A DNA stretch of 64,000 nt from Leptospira sp. (GTDB taxonomy: Bacteria > Spirochaetota > Leptospiria > Leptospirales > Leptospiraceae), in NCBI GenBank assembly GCA_002786225.1, contig PEQN01000011.1, forward strand, positions 1 through 64,000. The letters are read 5' to 3'. This document shows, piece by piece, positions 54,741 to 63,541 of the stretch. Both the position numbers and the translations under genes were made by a program. How positions within the stretch are numbered: the stretch's first letter is position 1; the number at the start of each line of letters is the position of its first letter. The notes below the pieces were generated by a model that was given only the letters and a program-made list of their open reading frames with translations, made no database searches and had not been told where the DNA came from.

Positions 54741-55652
54741 TTAGTTGAGTCTGTAAATGTCAGATTTACCTTTTTTTATGGCAGGATTTCCTTTAGGCAA
54801 TTGCTCCTGCATTTTTAGAATGCTACGTCGAAATTCTATAGGAGAGAAACCAGTTTTCTTTTTAAATAGCTTTGCCATTTGACCTATATCTTCAAACTGC
54901 AATTCTGTCGAAATTTCATTTAGTGCTTTATTGGAATATAGCAACAATCGTTTAATTTCCAATATGATTCGATTGTGAATGACTTGCAAAGGAGATTCTT
55001 GCTTTGCTATTAACATAATATTCGTTAAAGATTTTGCCGCTATTCCCATAAGAAGAGAATAATCACTCACCTTTTTCTTGGCTTTGTAATGTTCATCAAC
55101 TAGCATATGGAATTTTCGTACGGTATCAATTCTACTTGGCTCCAATTGATTGTAATGGAATGACTCTTTGGCTATTCGAGTGATTTGGATTATCAATCTT
55201 TTTAATAAAGCAAGCAGCATTTCGTTTTGGACGATATCTTGAATTTTAAATTCATCCATGAAGACATTCCACAAGGATTCAAACATTTTCCTTTTATCTT
55301 GGGGGATAATTATCAATGGAATAGACTGGGCTCCAAAGAACAAAATTCCATTACAAGAAATTTCGTGGTCATGGTCTCTCAAACAATAGAATTCACGATT
55401 GAAGAAAAAGCTTACAATACCCTTTGATGATTCACTCATTTTTAAATGATAAAAAGAGGTCAATGTTGCTATCGAGTTCGCTGGAAGAACTATCCATTGA
55501 TCATCACAGTAGACTGATTTTGAATGAGAAGTTCTATTCCATAATATATGAAGGATTCCTTTTCTAGTCATATGTGCTTCCTGGATAAGATTCCAATCAT
55601 CACAGTAACCAAAAAAGGAGGCTTGCTTCTTGTTCTCATGTAAAAATAACAT
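54741..55652 (-). CDS. AraC-family transcriptional regulator
   Basis: A 303-residue regulator. The C-terminal DNA-binding domain (about 200-295) contains two helix-turn-helix units: YKAKKKVSDYSLLMGIAAKSLTNIM and LNEISTELQFEDIGQMAKLFKKKTGFSPIEFRR. The N-terminal sensor part is unusual, without a clear cupin motif. It likely controls itself and the downstream AhpD-like gene. The signal is unknown. Confidence 0.85.
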   Translation of the reverse strand: MLFLHENKKQASFFGYCDDWNLIQEAHMTRKGILHILWNRTSHSKSVYCDDQWIVLPANSIATLTSFYHLKMSESSKGIVSFFFNREFYCLRDHDHEISCNGILFFGAQSIPLIIIPQDKRKMFESLWNVFMDEFKIQDIVQNEMLLALLKRLIIQITRIAKESFHYNQLEPSRIDTVRKFHMLVDEHYKAKKKVSDYSLLMGIAAKSLTNIMLIAKQESPLQVIHNRIILEIKRLLLYSNKALNEISTELQFEDIGQMAKLFKKKTGFSPIEFRRSILKMQEQLPKGNPAIKKGKSDIYRLN

Positions 55653-55777
55653 ACGATTTCAATTTAAATTTGAAGTGAATAGATACAATTAAAAACTGCC
55701 TTTATCTTCAATCTGAAAATTTAATACACTATTCCTAAGGAATTCAGAAAGAATATGCTCTTAGGAATCTCATACAA

Positions 55778-56941
55778 CTACTTTATTTCGACCTCTCCAA
55801 TCCAGCCTTCAACAATTCGTGGCTCAGAATTGGGACTAATCCAACGAAGCCTAATATTGCTTTTATCAAAATTCTTTGGAAGCATGAAAAATAATTCCAT
55901 ACTTTCTTTACTTGGTTGATCTGTTCCTTTCAGAATAACAGTTTTAGAAAAATTTCTTGAAGTATTCTTTCGAAGAAAATTTCCATTACCCCTGCTTTCC
56001 ACATATTGCACAGGAAAATCTTCAAGTGCTTGGGTTTGATCATTCTTTGAAATAAGATAAAAATCTTTAGAATCTATAGATATTGTTTTCTTTGTTCGGT
56101 TATAAAAATGAAGTTCTGTCCTACAGAAAGAGTATTCTTTCTTATCAAATAGGACTGTATCTGAAACACCTGGTCCGTAATCAAATTGATATTTATTATA
56201 ACAAGAAATATAATCTATGCTTAGAAGAAAAGGATTTGTATTTTTTTCCTTTTCATATGATTCAAAACTTGTATGCGAAATATTTTTCTCTCGAATCATG
56301 GAATGAGATCTCTGAATCATCTCAGCTAGTCTAGCTTGAATTTGTTGTTCAGCATTGTTATCCAATGCATTGTGATCTACCAACATTCCTTGTTTATCAA
56401 CTATAGAATAACTTTCTGTAGTCACTAGCTCAATACGAGACCCATCTGAGTCATAGAAAAAGGATTTCATTTGCAAATCGTAATCAAAGGCTTTCGGAAT
56501 TAAAGAGAATGTGAGCGCATGAAAGACTTCCGATCCAAGTCCTGATTTGTATGTTAAACTTGTATGAATTTCCAAGATATTTTTCTTAGTGATGCTAAGG
56601 TAATCTTGTGTATCATCAAAGCTACAATCTACATAGGTCGATATCCATTCTATTCTTTGGATTGGCTTCCAATCGGACATTTGTAAATTCTCTTGAGCCT
56701 TAAAAGTCACTCCAGACATTTCAAGCAGTAAGGGATGAGGAAGTTTTTCTTTTTGGATGTTCTGAAGAATTGCAACTCCGAGTTTGGGTGAATTGGCAAG
56801 TTCATTTTCACCCAATGGTTGCCTCTGTATTCTCATTGGCGAGTAACTTCGCGAGCAACTAACATAGAAAGTTGAAGTCAGGCAAAGAAATAAAATAAAA
56901 ATACTCGGAATGAACCCTTTCTTATTTGAAATAGATTCCAT
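55778..56941 (-). CDS. Lipoprotein of the DUF4157 island, unknown
   Basis: A 387-residue lipoprotein (signal ending TFYVSCSRS). The mature part is beta-rich and divided by Ser/Lys/Asn-rich segments, with no recognised motif. It is the last gene of a five-gene minus-strand island running from 59563 to 55778 with gaps of only 18-39 bases, so co-transcribed. A protective (immunity) or surface role is possible. Confidence 0.6.
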   Translation of the reverse strand: MESISNKKGFIPSIFILFLCLTSTFYVSCSRSYSPMRIQRQPLGENELANSPKLGVAILQNIQKEKLPHPLLLEMSGVTFKAQENLQMSDWKPIQRIEWISTYVDCSFDDTQDYLSITKKNILEIHTSLTYKSGLGSEVFHALTFSLIPKAFDYDLQMKSFFYDSDGSRIELVTTESYSIVDKQGMLVDHNALDNNAEQQIQARLAEMIQRSHSMIREKNISHTSFESYEKEKNTNPFLLSIDYISCYNKYQFDYGPGVSDTVLFDKKEYSFCRTELHFYNRTKKTISIDSKDFYLISKNDQTQALEDFPVQYVESRGNGNFLRKNTSRNFSKTVILKGTDQPSKESMELFFMLPKNFDKSNIRLRWISPNSEPRIVEGWIGEVEIK

Positions 56942-56962
56942 GGTTATAAGAAATAATCATCT

Positions 56963-58036
56963 TCAATATTTAGATATAAACTCCTGCTTTTTACTTTCCG
57001 ACCATTTGTTGGTTTTAGATATTCTGTCAATTTCATTTGATGCAGATATTGGAATTGGAGTTTTCCAATAGTCTATACCTTTGGAACTTAAGAATTGAAC
57101 GATCTGGAATTTCTGTTTATACTGATCGGAATCAAGACCGAATATCATCAATCGAAGTTCTTCAGCTAAATATCGAGGAACCAATTCTTCTTTGGGCTTT
57201 TCATCATTAAATCCACCATAGTATGACAAAACGCCTTGATAGTCAATTCCTTGTTCTAATAAATAATAAACTTGATCAAGGTGATAATGAATCATATATT
57301 TAGTCAACAAAAGGCTTCCTCCGTATTTGTTCTTAAGATGGATATTCCCTCCTGCCTCCACAAGAAGTTTTAAGGTATCAATATCTTTTGCATACATCAA
57401 GGGAGAATACCCTCCAGTAATAGTATATGAATAATTGTTGTAGTCAGTATGGGAATATTTTAAGTCTGAATGAAGGTTAGGATCTCCGCCATTTTTAAGG
57501 ACTATTCTAAGCATCTCAGGAGATGTTGCTACAGCTGCGTGAACTGGAGTGTAATTCTTATAGTCATTGTAATCGTCTGGATATCCGTGATTCATTGGAC
57601 TACCAGGTTTATCTTTTGCTATAGGCGTATTCTTTAAAGATTCTGGTGGCTTGGGGGATGCATTTGGATTTGCTCCATTCTCTAGCAGTATCTGCACCGC
57701 GTTTTTTTGACCGTTTCTGATTGCATAGGAAAGTAGTGTAGTTCCATATTTCGGCTCGGGAGTATCAATGATTTCTTTGTGTTTCTTAGCAAGCTCTTCT
57801 ACTTCCCCAAGATCTCCCACAGCCAATGCATAAGCTAGATTCCAAACAGGTGTTCTTTGGAAGACTCGATAGTCACTTTTAGAGCCTAAGGTTAATTTCT
57901 CAGGATCAACGGGTTTTTGTAAATGCCCAGAATAAATGACCCTTTTGAAACTACTTGTAATTTTGTAACAGTTGAGTTGAGTAAAGAAGAGCATGGTTAG
58001 TATCATAATAGTATTGGTTTTTAAATGGTTTTTCAT
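56963..58036 (-). CDS. Ankyrin-repeat lipoprotein
   Basis: A 357-residue lipoprotein (FFTQLNCYK) with about five ankyrin repeats, for example TLLSYAIRNGQKNAVQILLENG (about 98-125), YTPVHAAVATSPEMLRIVLKNGG and YSPLMYAKDIDTLKLLVEAGG. Ankyrin proteins outside the cytoplasm often bind other proteins and are common as immunity or partner proteins in toxin loci. It is located between two other exported proteins in the DUF4157 island. Confidence 0.75.
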   Translation of the reverse strand: MKNHLKTNTIMILTMLFFTQLNCYKITSSFKRVIYSGHLQKPVDPEKLTLGSKSDYRVFQRTPVWNLAYALAVGDLGEVEELAKKHKEIIDTPEPKYGTTLLSYAIRNGQKNAVQILLENGANPNASPKPPESLKNTPIAKDKPGSPMNHGYPDDYNDYKNYTPVHAAVATSPEMLRIVLKNGGDPNLHSDLKYSHTDYNNYSYTITGGYSPLMYAKDIDTLKLLVEAGGNIHLKNKYGGSLLLTKYMIHYHLDQVYYLLEQGIDYQGVLSYYGGFNDEKPKEELVPRYLAEELRLMIFGLDSDQYKQKFQIVQFLSSKGIDYWKTPIPISASNEIDRISKTNKWSESKKQEFISKY

Positions 58037-58075
58037 ATATAGCTCCTATATAGTATTGCGCTTCAATCTTGAAAA

Positions 58076-58426
58076 TTATGAATTGAATGTCCATTGATTG
58101 CCGCATTGACGTTTGATGCTGAAATGGTATGTGGTCTTCCACTTTGTCCTGTTCCGACCAATCCTCTCTTGTCTTGCCTTAAGATAATAGCTTAAATTAT
58201 TTCGAGTAGTATTTTGCAAATTTGAATCCCGAAAGTCCGCAACCTCAGACGTAAGCATCGATTTGTTGAACTCATTCATGACGTTGGTTTTTTCATTTAA
58301 AATATATGCAATATTTTTTTCCAATTGATTTTTCTCACTGTCAGTTAATTTTCCAGAGTTTAAAGCTTCTGTCATTTTTTCAATCGCAGCATCATAAGTT
58401 TGACTTTTAATAACGAATTGATCCAC
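58076..58426 (-). CDS. Small charged protein of the DUF4157 island, unknown
   Basis: A 116-residue, Lys/Asn/Glu-rich, helical protein without a signal peptide (MDQFVIKSQTYDAAIEKMT, LEKNIAYILNEKTNVMNEF). The C-terminus is basic. It sits between a lipoprotein and the ankyrin gene. No family recognised; the short gaps (39 and 18 bases) suggest co-expression. Reality as a gene is likely but not proven. Confidence 0.45.
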   Translation of the reverse strand: MDQFVIKSQTYDAAIEKMTEALNSGKLTDSEKNQLEKNIAYILNEKTNVMNEFNKSMLTSEVADFRDSNLQNTTRNNLSYYLKARQERIGRNRTKWKTTYHFSIKRQCGNQWTFNS

Positions 58427-58444
58427 TGTATTTTTTATCTCGGC

Positions 58445-58867
58445 TTAATGCTTAAATCTGAATTTTGTGTATGTATTGACGGAGCTAGTGTCGATTTCCA
58501 ACTCATATTCCCTCCCCTTCTCTAATGGAATAATATTTTGCTGATTAGGACTACCTCTATCTAAACAAAAATTATTTTCTGTATCTGGGTGATCTTTCAC
58601 TAATGGCTCTCCGTAGAATATTTTGCCCGTTACTTGATCGCTTTCATCATTCCAAACTCCCCATATGCATTTACTTTCCTTCTGACCATTTTCAGAAACT
58701 GGGTAAAAAGTTATAGCATTCACTTTCGTAGGTCGTCCATTTTCAATCAAGAAATACCTCTTATTATTCTCGATACCTGTAGTAACATGATAAGACTGAT
58801 TGCATGCTGAGGAAGGAACAATCGAGAGAATTATTCCTAAAGCAATGAAATTAATTACCATTCCCAT
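58445..58867 (-). CDS. Small lipoprotein of the DUF4157 island, unknown
   Basis: A 140-residue lipoprotein (SIVPSSACNQ). The mature part is beta-rich with two further Cys (SKCIWG, NFCLD) and a terminal FRFKH. It lies 21 bases after the DUF4157-like gene and is a candidate partner or immunity protein for it. Function unknown. Confidence 0.55.
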   Translation of the reverse strand: MGMVINFIALGIILSIVPSSACNQSYHVTTGIENNKRYFLIENGRPTKVNAITFYPVSENGQKESKCIWGVWNDESDQVTGKIFYGEPLVKDHPDTENNFCLDRGSPNQQNIIPLEKGREYELEIDTSSVNTYTKFRFKH

Positions 58868-58888
58868 TTTATTCTCCTTAACTTTAGT

Positions 58889-59563
58889 TTATTGAACTGG
58901 TATATGATTGTATCTATTCATCATAAACTTAAATCGATCTTCCATGCTTTCCCAGTTTAAATCAGCGCTATTATCCAGTGTAACATAATGACCATTCGAA
59001 AACATCAACGTTTCATTTCCCGTAGCAGATGGGTAAACTCCATTGATTCTATTGAATGGCTTTACACCATAATTTGGATTAGAAATTTCCGGAATCAACG
59101 GAATGTTGGGTATACCCATTAATCCAGTAACTGCATTTATTCCTCCAATACCTAAATTTAAAATATTTACCGGTAGATTTAGTATTCTATTTGGTACAGT
59201 AAATGCTACTTGTTCCATTAAATATCTCGGAGTAAAAGCTAAAGACTGCTGTTGAACCGTATGGGTAATCTCATGAGATAGAAAACCTAACTCGCCCGGC
59301 TTATCGATCGTTGAACCTATTTGATTAAAACCACCTGGATGCAGAGAATTATCAAAACTTAGATTATAGACCTTATTTCCAAGAGTCATAGCAGAAGCAC
59401 CACCCAGAGTCAAAATATTCAACAAGGCTTTTTGAATCAACCCAGGATTAGATAAGTTTATTTTAGTGAGATCCAAATTTGGAAAATTATTCGCAAGCTC
59501 CATTCGTGCATAAGGAGTTAACGGAACTTCTGTTAATCCTTGGGTTTTCCATTTATTGACCAT
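58889..59563 (-). CDS. DUF4157-like HExxH metallopeptidase-type protein
   Basis: A 224-residue protein. The N-terminal half matches the DUF4157 pattern found in toxin- and contractile-injection-associated proteins: LTPYARMELANNFPNLDLTKI, SAMTLGNKVYNLSF, then FLSHEITHTVQQQ near residue 97, which is an HExxH zinc site. No signal peptide. In other bacteria DUF4157 domains sit at the front of large toxins or cargo; here it is short and stands alone. It leads the five-gene island. The role is inference. Confidence 0.7.
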   Translation of the reverse strand: MVNKWKTQGLTEVPLTPYARMELANNFPNLDLTKINLSNPGLIQKALLNILTLGGASAMTLGNKVYNLSFDNSLHPGGFNQIGSTIDKPGELGFLSHEITHTVQQQSLAFTPRYLMEQVAFTVPNRILNLPVNILNLGIGGINAVTGLMGIPNIPLIPEISNPNYGVKPFNRINGVYPSATGNETLMFSNGHYVTLDNSADLNWESMEDRFKFMMNRYNHIPVQ

Positions 59564-59693
59564 TTGTTCACTATGACTTCTTATAAAATGGTGAATCTTT
59601 CTTTTCTTTTCACTAGATACAATGTAAACAACTTCAATTTACCTCAAGAGATAAGTGATATTTTTATTGCATTTTAAGTGAGGAAATAAGAAA

Positions 59694-59723
59694 ACCTTCC
59701 TTGGGTTCGAAGCAGAGGAAGGT
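59694..59723 (-). terminator. Hairpin terminator after alkB
   Basis: ACCTTCCT (59694-59701) pairs with AGGAAGGT (59716-59723), 8 bp, 14-base loop. On the minus strand it is followed by TTTTCTTATTT, and it lies 22 bases after the alkB stop. It is a likely intrinsic terminator. The arms resemble a CueR dyad by coincidence. Confidence 0.6.
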
Positions 59724-59744
59724 GGGAAGGAAGGATGCTTTAGC

Positions 59745-60851
59745 TTAGGCTGCCACTTTTTCTTTGGTAGTTTTTTCAAAAAATTCTGATTGCCATTTTT
59801 CTAACTTTGGATTCATAATTTTTTTCCAAATCGGCGGAAAGAGTGCAAGCAGTATCATTGCTTCATAACCAGCAGGTAGCTGCGGGCTTTCCTCAAAATG
59901 TCTAAGACTTTGGTATCTTCTTCCAGCGTTAGCATGGTGGTCGGAGTGTCTTTGCAAGTGAAAGAGAAAGGCATTGGAAACAAAATGATTTGCGTTCCAT
60001 GAATGGACAGGTTGTACCTTTTCGAATTTTCCTGGAGCGATTTCTTTTCTCCTAAGACCATAGTGTTCAATGTAGTTTACTAATTCCAATAAGGAGAAAG
60101 CAAGCCAGCTTTGCAGAAAGAAAAACCCTAGCGCCAACCACTGCAATTCTCCGGTTAGAAAACTTACACCAGCAAAGATCACACCAGCATAAGCGAGTGT
60201 AACAAAAAAATACACAACCATTTCATTAGAGAAAGACCATATTGATTTGTTTTGTTTTTCTAGTCTTTTCTTTTCTATACTCCAAGCGCTACTGAGTCCA
60301 CCCATTACTGTTCTTGGGTAAAAAGTATAGAAGGATTCATTCAATCTTGAGGTAGCAGGATCATCAGGAGTGGAAACATTTACATGATGCCCTTTGTTGT
60401 GTTCAATAAAAAAATGCATATAGCATACTGTCATATAAAGCATCTTTGATAGAAATTGCTCGTATTTGGTATTCTTATGACCTAATTCATGTCCAACGGT
60501 AATGCCAAGACCACCAGTATTGAGACCTATTGATATTAGAAAACCAATTAAGGCATAGGTCTCCATTGGATTGGCAACTACCGCATAACAAGCCCAAGCT
60601 ACGAAGGCAACTTGCATATAAGCCCAGAAATAGGTTATATATCGGTAGAATTTCTCATTTTGCAAAGCAGGAACTTCTTCTTCTTTTGGATTTGTAGAAT
60701 CCAAACCAATGACTAAATCCAAAAGTGGTAATACGACAAAAACCAAAAATGGTGTTAGATAGTTGTACCATCCACCTAGCACATAACCTAAATAGGCAAA
60801 TACAGGTAGAATAAAACAAATTAGATAAGTATATTTTTTAAAAGCTTTCAT
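59745..60851 (-). CDS. alkB: Alkane 1-monooxygenase
   Basis: A 368-residue integral membrane non-haem di-iron hydroxylase that oxidises terminal methyl groups of alkanes. Eight or more ligand His occur in the family boxes: HELGHK (121-126), EHNKGHH (150-156), NYIEHYGLRR (259-268) and HLQRHSDHH (298-306). Six membrane helices are visible. Rubredoxin is not adjacent. It is 17 bases after a TetR-type regulator and probably forms an operon with it. Fatty-acyl or sterol substrates are an alternative. Confidence 0.9.
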   Translation of the reverse strand: MKAFKKYTYLICFILPVFAYLGYVLGGWYNYLTPFLVFVVLPLLDLVIGLDSTNPKEEEVPALQNEKFYRYITYFWAYMQVAFVAWACYAVVANPMETYALIGFLISIGLNTGGLGITVGHELGHKNTKYEQFLSKMLYMTVCYMHFFIEHNKGHHVNVSTPDDPATSRLNESFYTFYPRTVMGGLSSAWSIEKKRLEKQNKSIWSFSNEMVVYFFVTLAYAGVIFAGVSFLTGELQWLALGFFFLQSWLAFSLLELVNYIEHYGLRRKEIAPGKFEKVQPVHSWNANHFVSNAFLFHLQRHSDHHANAGRRYQSLRHFEESPQLPAGYEAMILLALFPPIWKKIMNPKLEKWQSEFFEKTTKEKVAA

Positions 60852-60868
60852 ATTTTCTCCATAGTTAA

Positions 60869-61468
60869 CTATACAATTCCTGTTTTCTTGGTCTCAAATA
60901 AGAGACCCGTAGCAAGAAATGGATAGAGTTTTTCTAAAACATCACTTACTTCGCAGTACTTGATTTCTTCTGGATCTAGCATTCTTTGGAAGATAGTTCC
61001 AATCACTATGCTGAGTAGCATATTTTCCAAATCCTTATTACCAAGATCTAAGTGCTGGCTGATTGCATTGCGGTAAATTCCCAAGCAATCCTTAAGCACA
61101 CTAAGACTATGACCCTCTTCATTGTAACGATAAACATCACATACCATGAGAACCACACTTTGAAAGTAGAATTCCTTAGATTGAATGAATTGAAAGAGGA
61201 CTTCAATAATCTTTTCAGGTGATTGTATGCGAGTCTGCACTTCCATCAACCGAAGTTCTTTGACATCCTCTCTTACAAGAAGTCTCACCATTTGCTCAAA
61301 GAGAACATCCTTGTTCTCAAAATAGTGGTAGAGAGTTCCCGTCGAAACCCCCAGCTCCTTGGCAATTTCACGGATGGTTACCTTGGAATAACCCTTCCTT
61401 GCAAAAAGCCCAAAGGCCTTATGCAGCAATTCCTCTCTGTATTCATCGTGATTTACAATTTTAGGCAT
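60869..61468 (-). CDS. TetR-family regulator of alkB
   Basis: A 199-residue TetR-family repressor. The N-terminal helix-turn-helix is TIREIAKELGVSTGTLYHYFENKDVLF. The C-terminal helical part would bind a ligand, perhaps an alkane or fatty acid. It is the first gene of the operon with alkB; the inverted repeat at 61491-61502 is a candidate operator. Confidence 0.88.
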   Translation of the reverse strand: MPKIVNHDEYREELLHKAFGLFARKGYSKVTIREIAKELGVSTGTLYHYFENKDVLFEQMVRLLVREDVKELRLMEVQTRIQSPEKIIEVLFQFIQSKEFYFQSVVLMVCDVYRYNEEGHSLSVLKDCLGIYRNAISQHLDLGNKDLENMLLSIVIGTIFQRMLDPEEIKYCEVSDVLEKLYPFLATGLLFETKKTGIV

Positions 61469-61490
61469 TCTTTTTCTCCGTTCTTATTTC

Positions 61491-61502
61491 GAACGTTTGT
61501 TC
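61491..61502. promoter_or_regulatory. Candidate TetR operator
   Basis: GAACGTTTGTTC is an inverted repeat with 4-bp arms (GAAC/GTTC), 22 bases upstream of the tetR start, in the expected place for autoregulation. Confidence 0.45.
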
Positions 61503-61506
61503 TAAT

Positions 61507-61559
61507 ATAAATATGATTTTATTTCGATCAAGTGTTTTTTTTAAAATAAATATGATTTT
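61507..61559. repeat. Two direct copies of ATAAATATGATTTT, 39 bp apart
   Basis: Identical 14-bp sequences at 61507-61520 and 61546-61559, just upstream of the candidate TetR operator. They could be a second regulator's sites or a duplicated promoter segment. Confidence 0.4.
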
Positions 61560-62418
61560 TTGCCATATTCTTTTTTTTACATGGAAGACCAGTTCATCTT
61601 TCAGAGACTAAATTTTTCATCCCAAGTCCAGGTTCCGTTTTTGAGGCTCCCCTAGGAGCAGATTCATGAAAATTTACTAAGAATATAAAAAAGCTTGGGA
61701 GTGATTGACTTAACCATCCTTCTATAGGGAATTTTCGCCAAGAAAATATTAGCCGAAATAGGTTTTAAGAAATTTTTATACAAATGTGTAAAGAATCCTA
61801 TGTATAATATCTTACAATTTTAGCCACAATGGTCCTGTTGATGAGATACATAAATAACTTTTCAATAAATCTCAATATTCGATTTTTAGTATTTTGAGTC
61901 AAAGATTTTCACTTAAATTCAGATTTCCATATTTTCGTTATATCGTAATTTAAGGAAGTGAAGTTTAAATGGCATTAAAAAGAAAGTCAAATCCTATAAA
62001 AAAACATAAAATTTCATTTGCTGATGCTTCAAGAGTATTTTTGGATAAAAATGAAGAAGCAAGTTATCTTGAACGATTAGGAATAGTTTAGTAAATACGA
62101 AAGAACATTATGATTTCTTAAAAGTAACGAGTTCAAAAGGTAAAGATATTAATACCATAATAAATGAAATATTAAAAAAAGAATTAGAAACACAGAAAGA
62201 ACTTTAACAATAAAAAAACCCACAGCGCTTTACTTCTGGCTAAAGTCACTTTGGTCTTTGGAATTCTGTCACTCACTTGAATTCGCAAGCTACAATCAAG
62301 TCTCCGACCTCCCGTTCCGCGTCTCAGGGTCACCTACATCGGAAAGTCTAGTTTGTTAAGTGAAAATATTTTAATTTTTTTCGTTATTGAAAGAAAAACT
62401 ATCTATAAAGAATCTTTT
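61560..62418. other. Intergenic region with decayed small gene
   Basis: About 860 bases between tetR and marR. It contains a 5-bp stem hairpin (GCTCC/GGAGC, 61646-61659), the decayed gene at 61969-62206 and a stretch at about 62221-62345 whose composition is richer in G and C than its surroundings. No complete protein gene is visible. Confidence 0.5.
61969..62206 (+). pseudogene. Decayed small toxin-antitoxin-like gene
   Basis: From the ATG at 61969 a 40-residue frame reads KHKISFADASRVFLDKNEEAS, which resembles the N-terminus of BrnT-type (DUF497) toxins (KHGISFEEAxxVF). It stops at 62091. In another frame, ending at 62206, a ribbon-helix-helix-like tail follows: VTSSKGKDINTIINEILKKEL. The pieces are probably a frameshifted or truncated TA module. 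A single frameshifted antitoxin is the alternative. Confidence 0.4.
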
Positions 62419-62850
62419 TTAGATGTCTCCTAAGGCAACTCGTAATTTTATTAGCAGCTTTAATAGAGCCTCTTGATCCTTCTCGGGAAACTTTTGAAGA
62501 AATAATTTAAAGTTTGAAATAAGTTTTTCAGGAAGAACTGGCTCCAATTTCTCCCCACTAGAAGTTATACTCAATAGTATTTCTCTCTTATCATCAAGAT
62601 TTTCTTTTTTTTTTACCCATCCATTTTTGATTAAGCGCCCGACCATTCGAGATACACTCGGAGGATCCTGTAACGTAACCGCAGCAATCGCTGTCTGCGT
62701 AGTTGTCTTTTTCTCCCAAATATGCACCATTGCTTGCCACTGTTCTGGTGTAATATTATAATCTCTTAAACATCTTATTAATTCTCTTCTAAAAAGTAGA
62801 GTGACTCTTGATAAATTGAATCCAAGTTGCTTATCTAATTCGATTTTCAT
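62419..62850 (-). CDS. MarR-family regulator
   Basis: A 143-residue winged-helix regulator. The DNA-binding part is TPEQWQAMVHIWEKKTTTQTAIAAVTLQDPPSVSRMVGRLIKNGWVKKK with the wing DDKREILLSIT. Longer readings exist, but the ATG at 62850 starts where the family does. It is divergent from the YceI-like gene and the intergenic region has two related 16-bp palindromes, so it likely represses that gene and itself. Confidence 0.85.
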   Translation of the reverse strand: MKIELDKQLGFNLSRVTLLFRRELIRCLRDYNITPEQWQAMVHIWEKKTTTQTAIAAVTLQDPPSVSRMVGRLIKNGWVKKKENLDDKREILLSITSSGEKLEPVLPEKLISNFKLFLQKFPEKDQEALLKLLIKLRVALGDI

Positions 62851-62910
62851 AACATTACTGAAACAAATAAAGTCATAGTATGTCACGAAAAAAATAAAAA
62901 AAAGAAAATA

Positions 62911-62957
62911 ACTTGCTTGCACAAGTATTATAATTTAATTTACTTGTCTAAACAACT
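62911..62957. promoter_or_regulatory. Twin candidate MarR operators
   Basis: ACTTGCTTGCACAAGT (62911-62926) has perfect ACTTG/CAAGT arms, and ACTTGTCTAAACAACT (62942-62957) is an imperfect copy 31 bp away, about three helical turns. They lie between the marR start and the YceI-like start. Confidence 0.5.
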
Positions 62958-62970
62958 ATCTGGAGATTAC

Positions 62971-63534
62971 ATGAAAAAATATTTTATTTTACTAACCATA
63001 ATAGGCTTTGCTAGCTTAGAAACTTTGCACGCAACGGATGTTTTTAGCAAAATGAGTGCAGAAAAAATATGCGTAGCCTATGAAACAACCAAAGGAATGT
63101 TTTTTGTTACTAATGTAAACGTTATAGGAATTAATTGCTCTGTAACAATAGAAAAATCTGAGAAGATGGTCCGAATAATTATTCCTGTGTCCGAATTCAA
63201 TTCAGGCTTAGCGAAGCGTGATTCTGAAGTAGCATTTCTCCTTGGAGGCCCCTCTTTGGTTCCTATGAGGTATGAATTTTCTTTACCAAAAGATAACCAA
63301 AATTCTGTGCGACCTACCATTAAAGGAAACTTATTCATCAAAGAAAACCCTAATTCAGTGATTCTGAATCTCTCTAAGAAAGCAAATGTAACCCAATTCC
63401 AGTTTAATACAAAATTCTCTACCTTAGGCGTAAAGGTTAACTCTGTCGGACCAGGCGGAATAATCGCAAATCCAACAGACAATTTAATAATCTATGGTCA
63501 AGTTCCTAATAATCTTATATCTAAAAGTGAGTAA
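62971..63534 (+). CDS. Exported YceI-like protein
   Basis: A 187-residue protein with a signal peptide (MKKYFILLTIIGFASLETLHA). The mature domain shows the YceI-like order of strands with a FNSGLAKRDSEVAFLL segment, corresponding to the family's conserved F(D/N)SGNxxRD. YceI-like proteins are periplasmic lipid-binding barrels. The ATG at 62971 has a TGGAG ribosome binding site. Its regulation by the adjacent MarR protein is likely. Confidence 0.7.
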   Translation: MKKYFILLTIIGFASLETLHATDVFSKMSAEKICVAYETTKGMFFVTNVNVIGINCSVTIEKSEKMVRIIIPVSEFNSGLAKRDSEVAFLLGGPSLVPMRYEFSLPKDNQNSVRPTIKGNLFIKENPNSVILNLSKKANVTQFQFNTKFSTLGVKVNSVGPGGIIANPTDNLIIYGQVPNNLISKSE

Positions 63535-63541
63535 TCGATTT

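Noticed and set aside
57951..58142. 63-residue minus-strand frame between ankyrin and small charged genes
   Set aside because: It overlaps both neighbours out of frame, has no ribosome binding site and the product has no family pattern.
59694..59723. ACCTTCC...GGAAGGT, possible CueR operator near alkB
   Set aside because: It lies downstream of alkB, is followed by T-rich sequence, and is better explained as a terminator hairpin.
61646..61659. GCTCC/GGAGC hairpin as a terminator
   Set aside because: The stem is only 5 bp and no T run follows on either strand.
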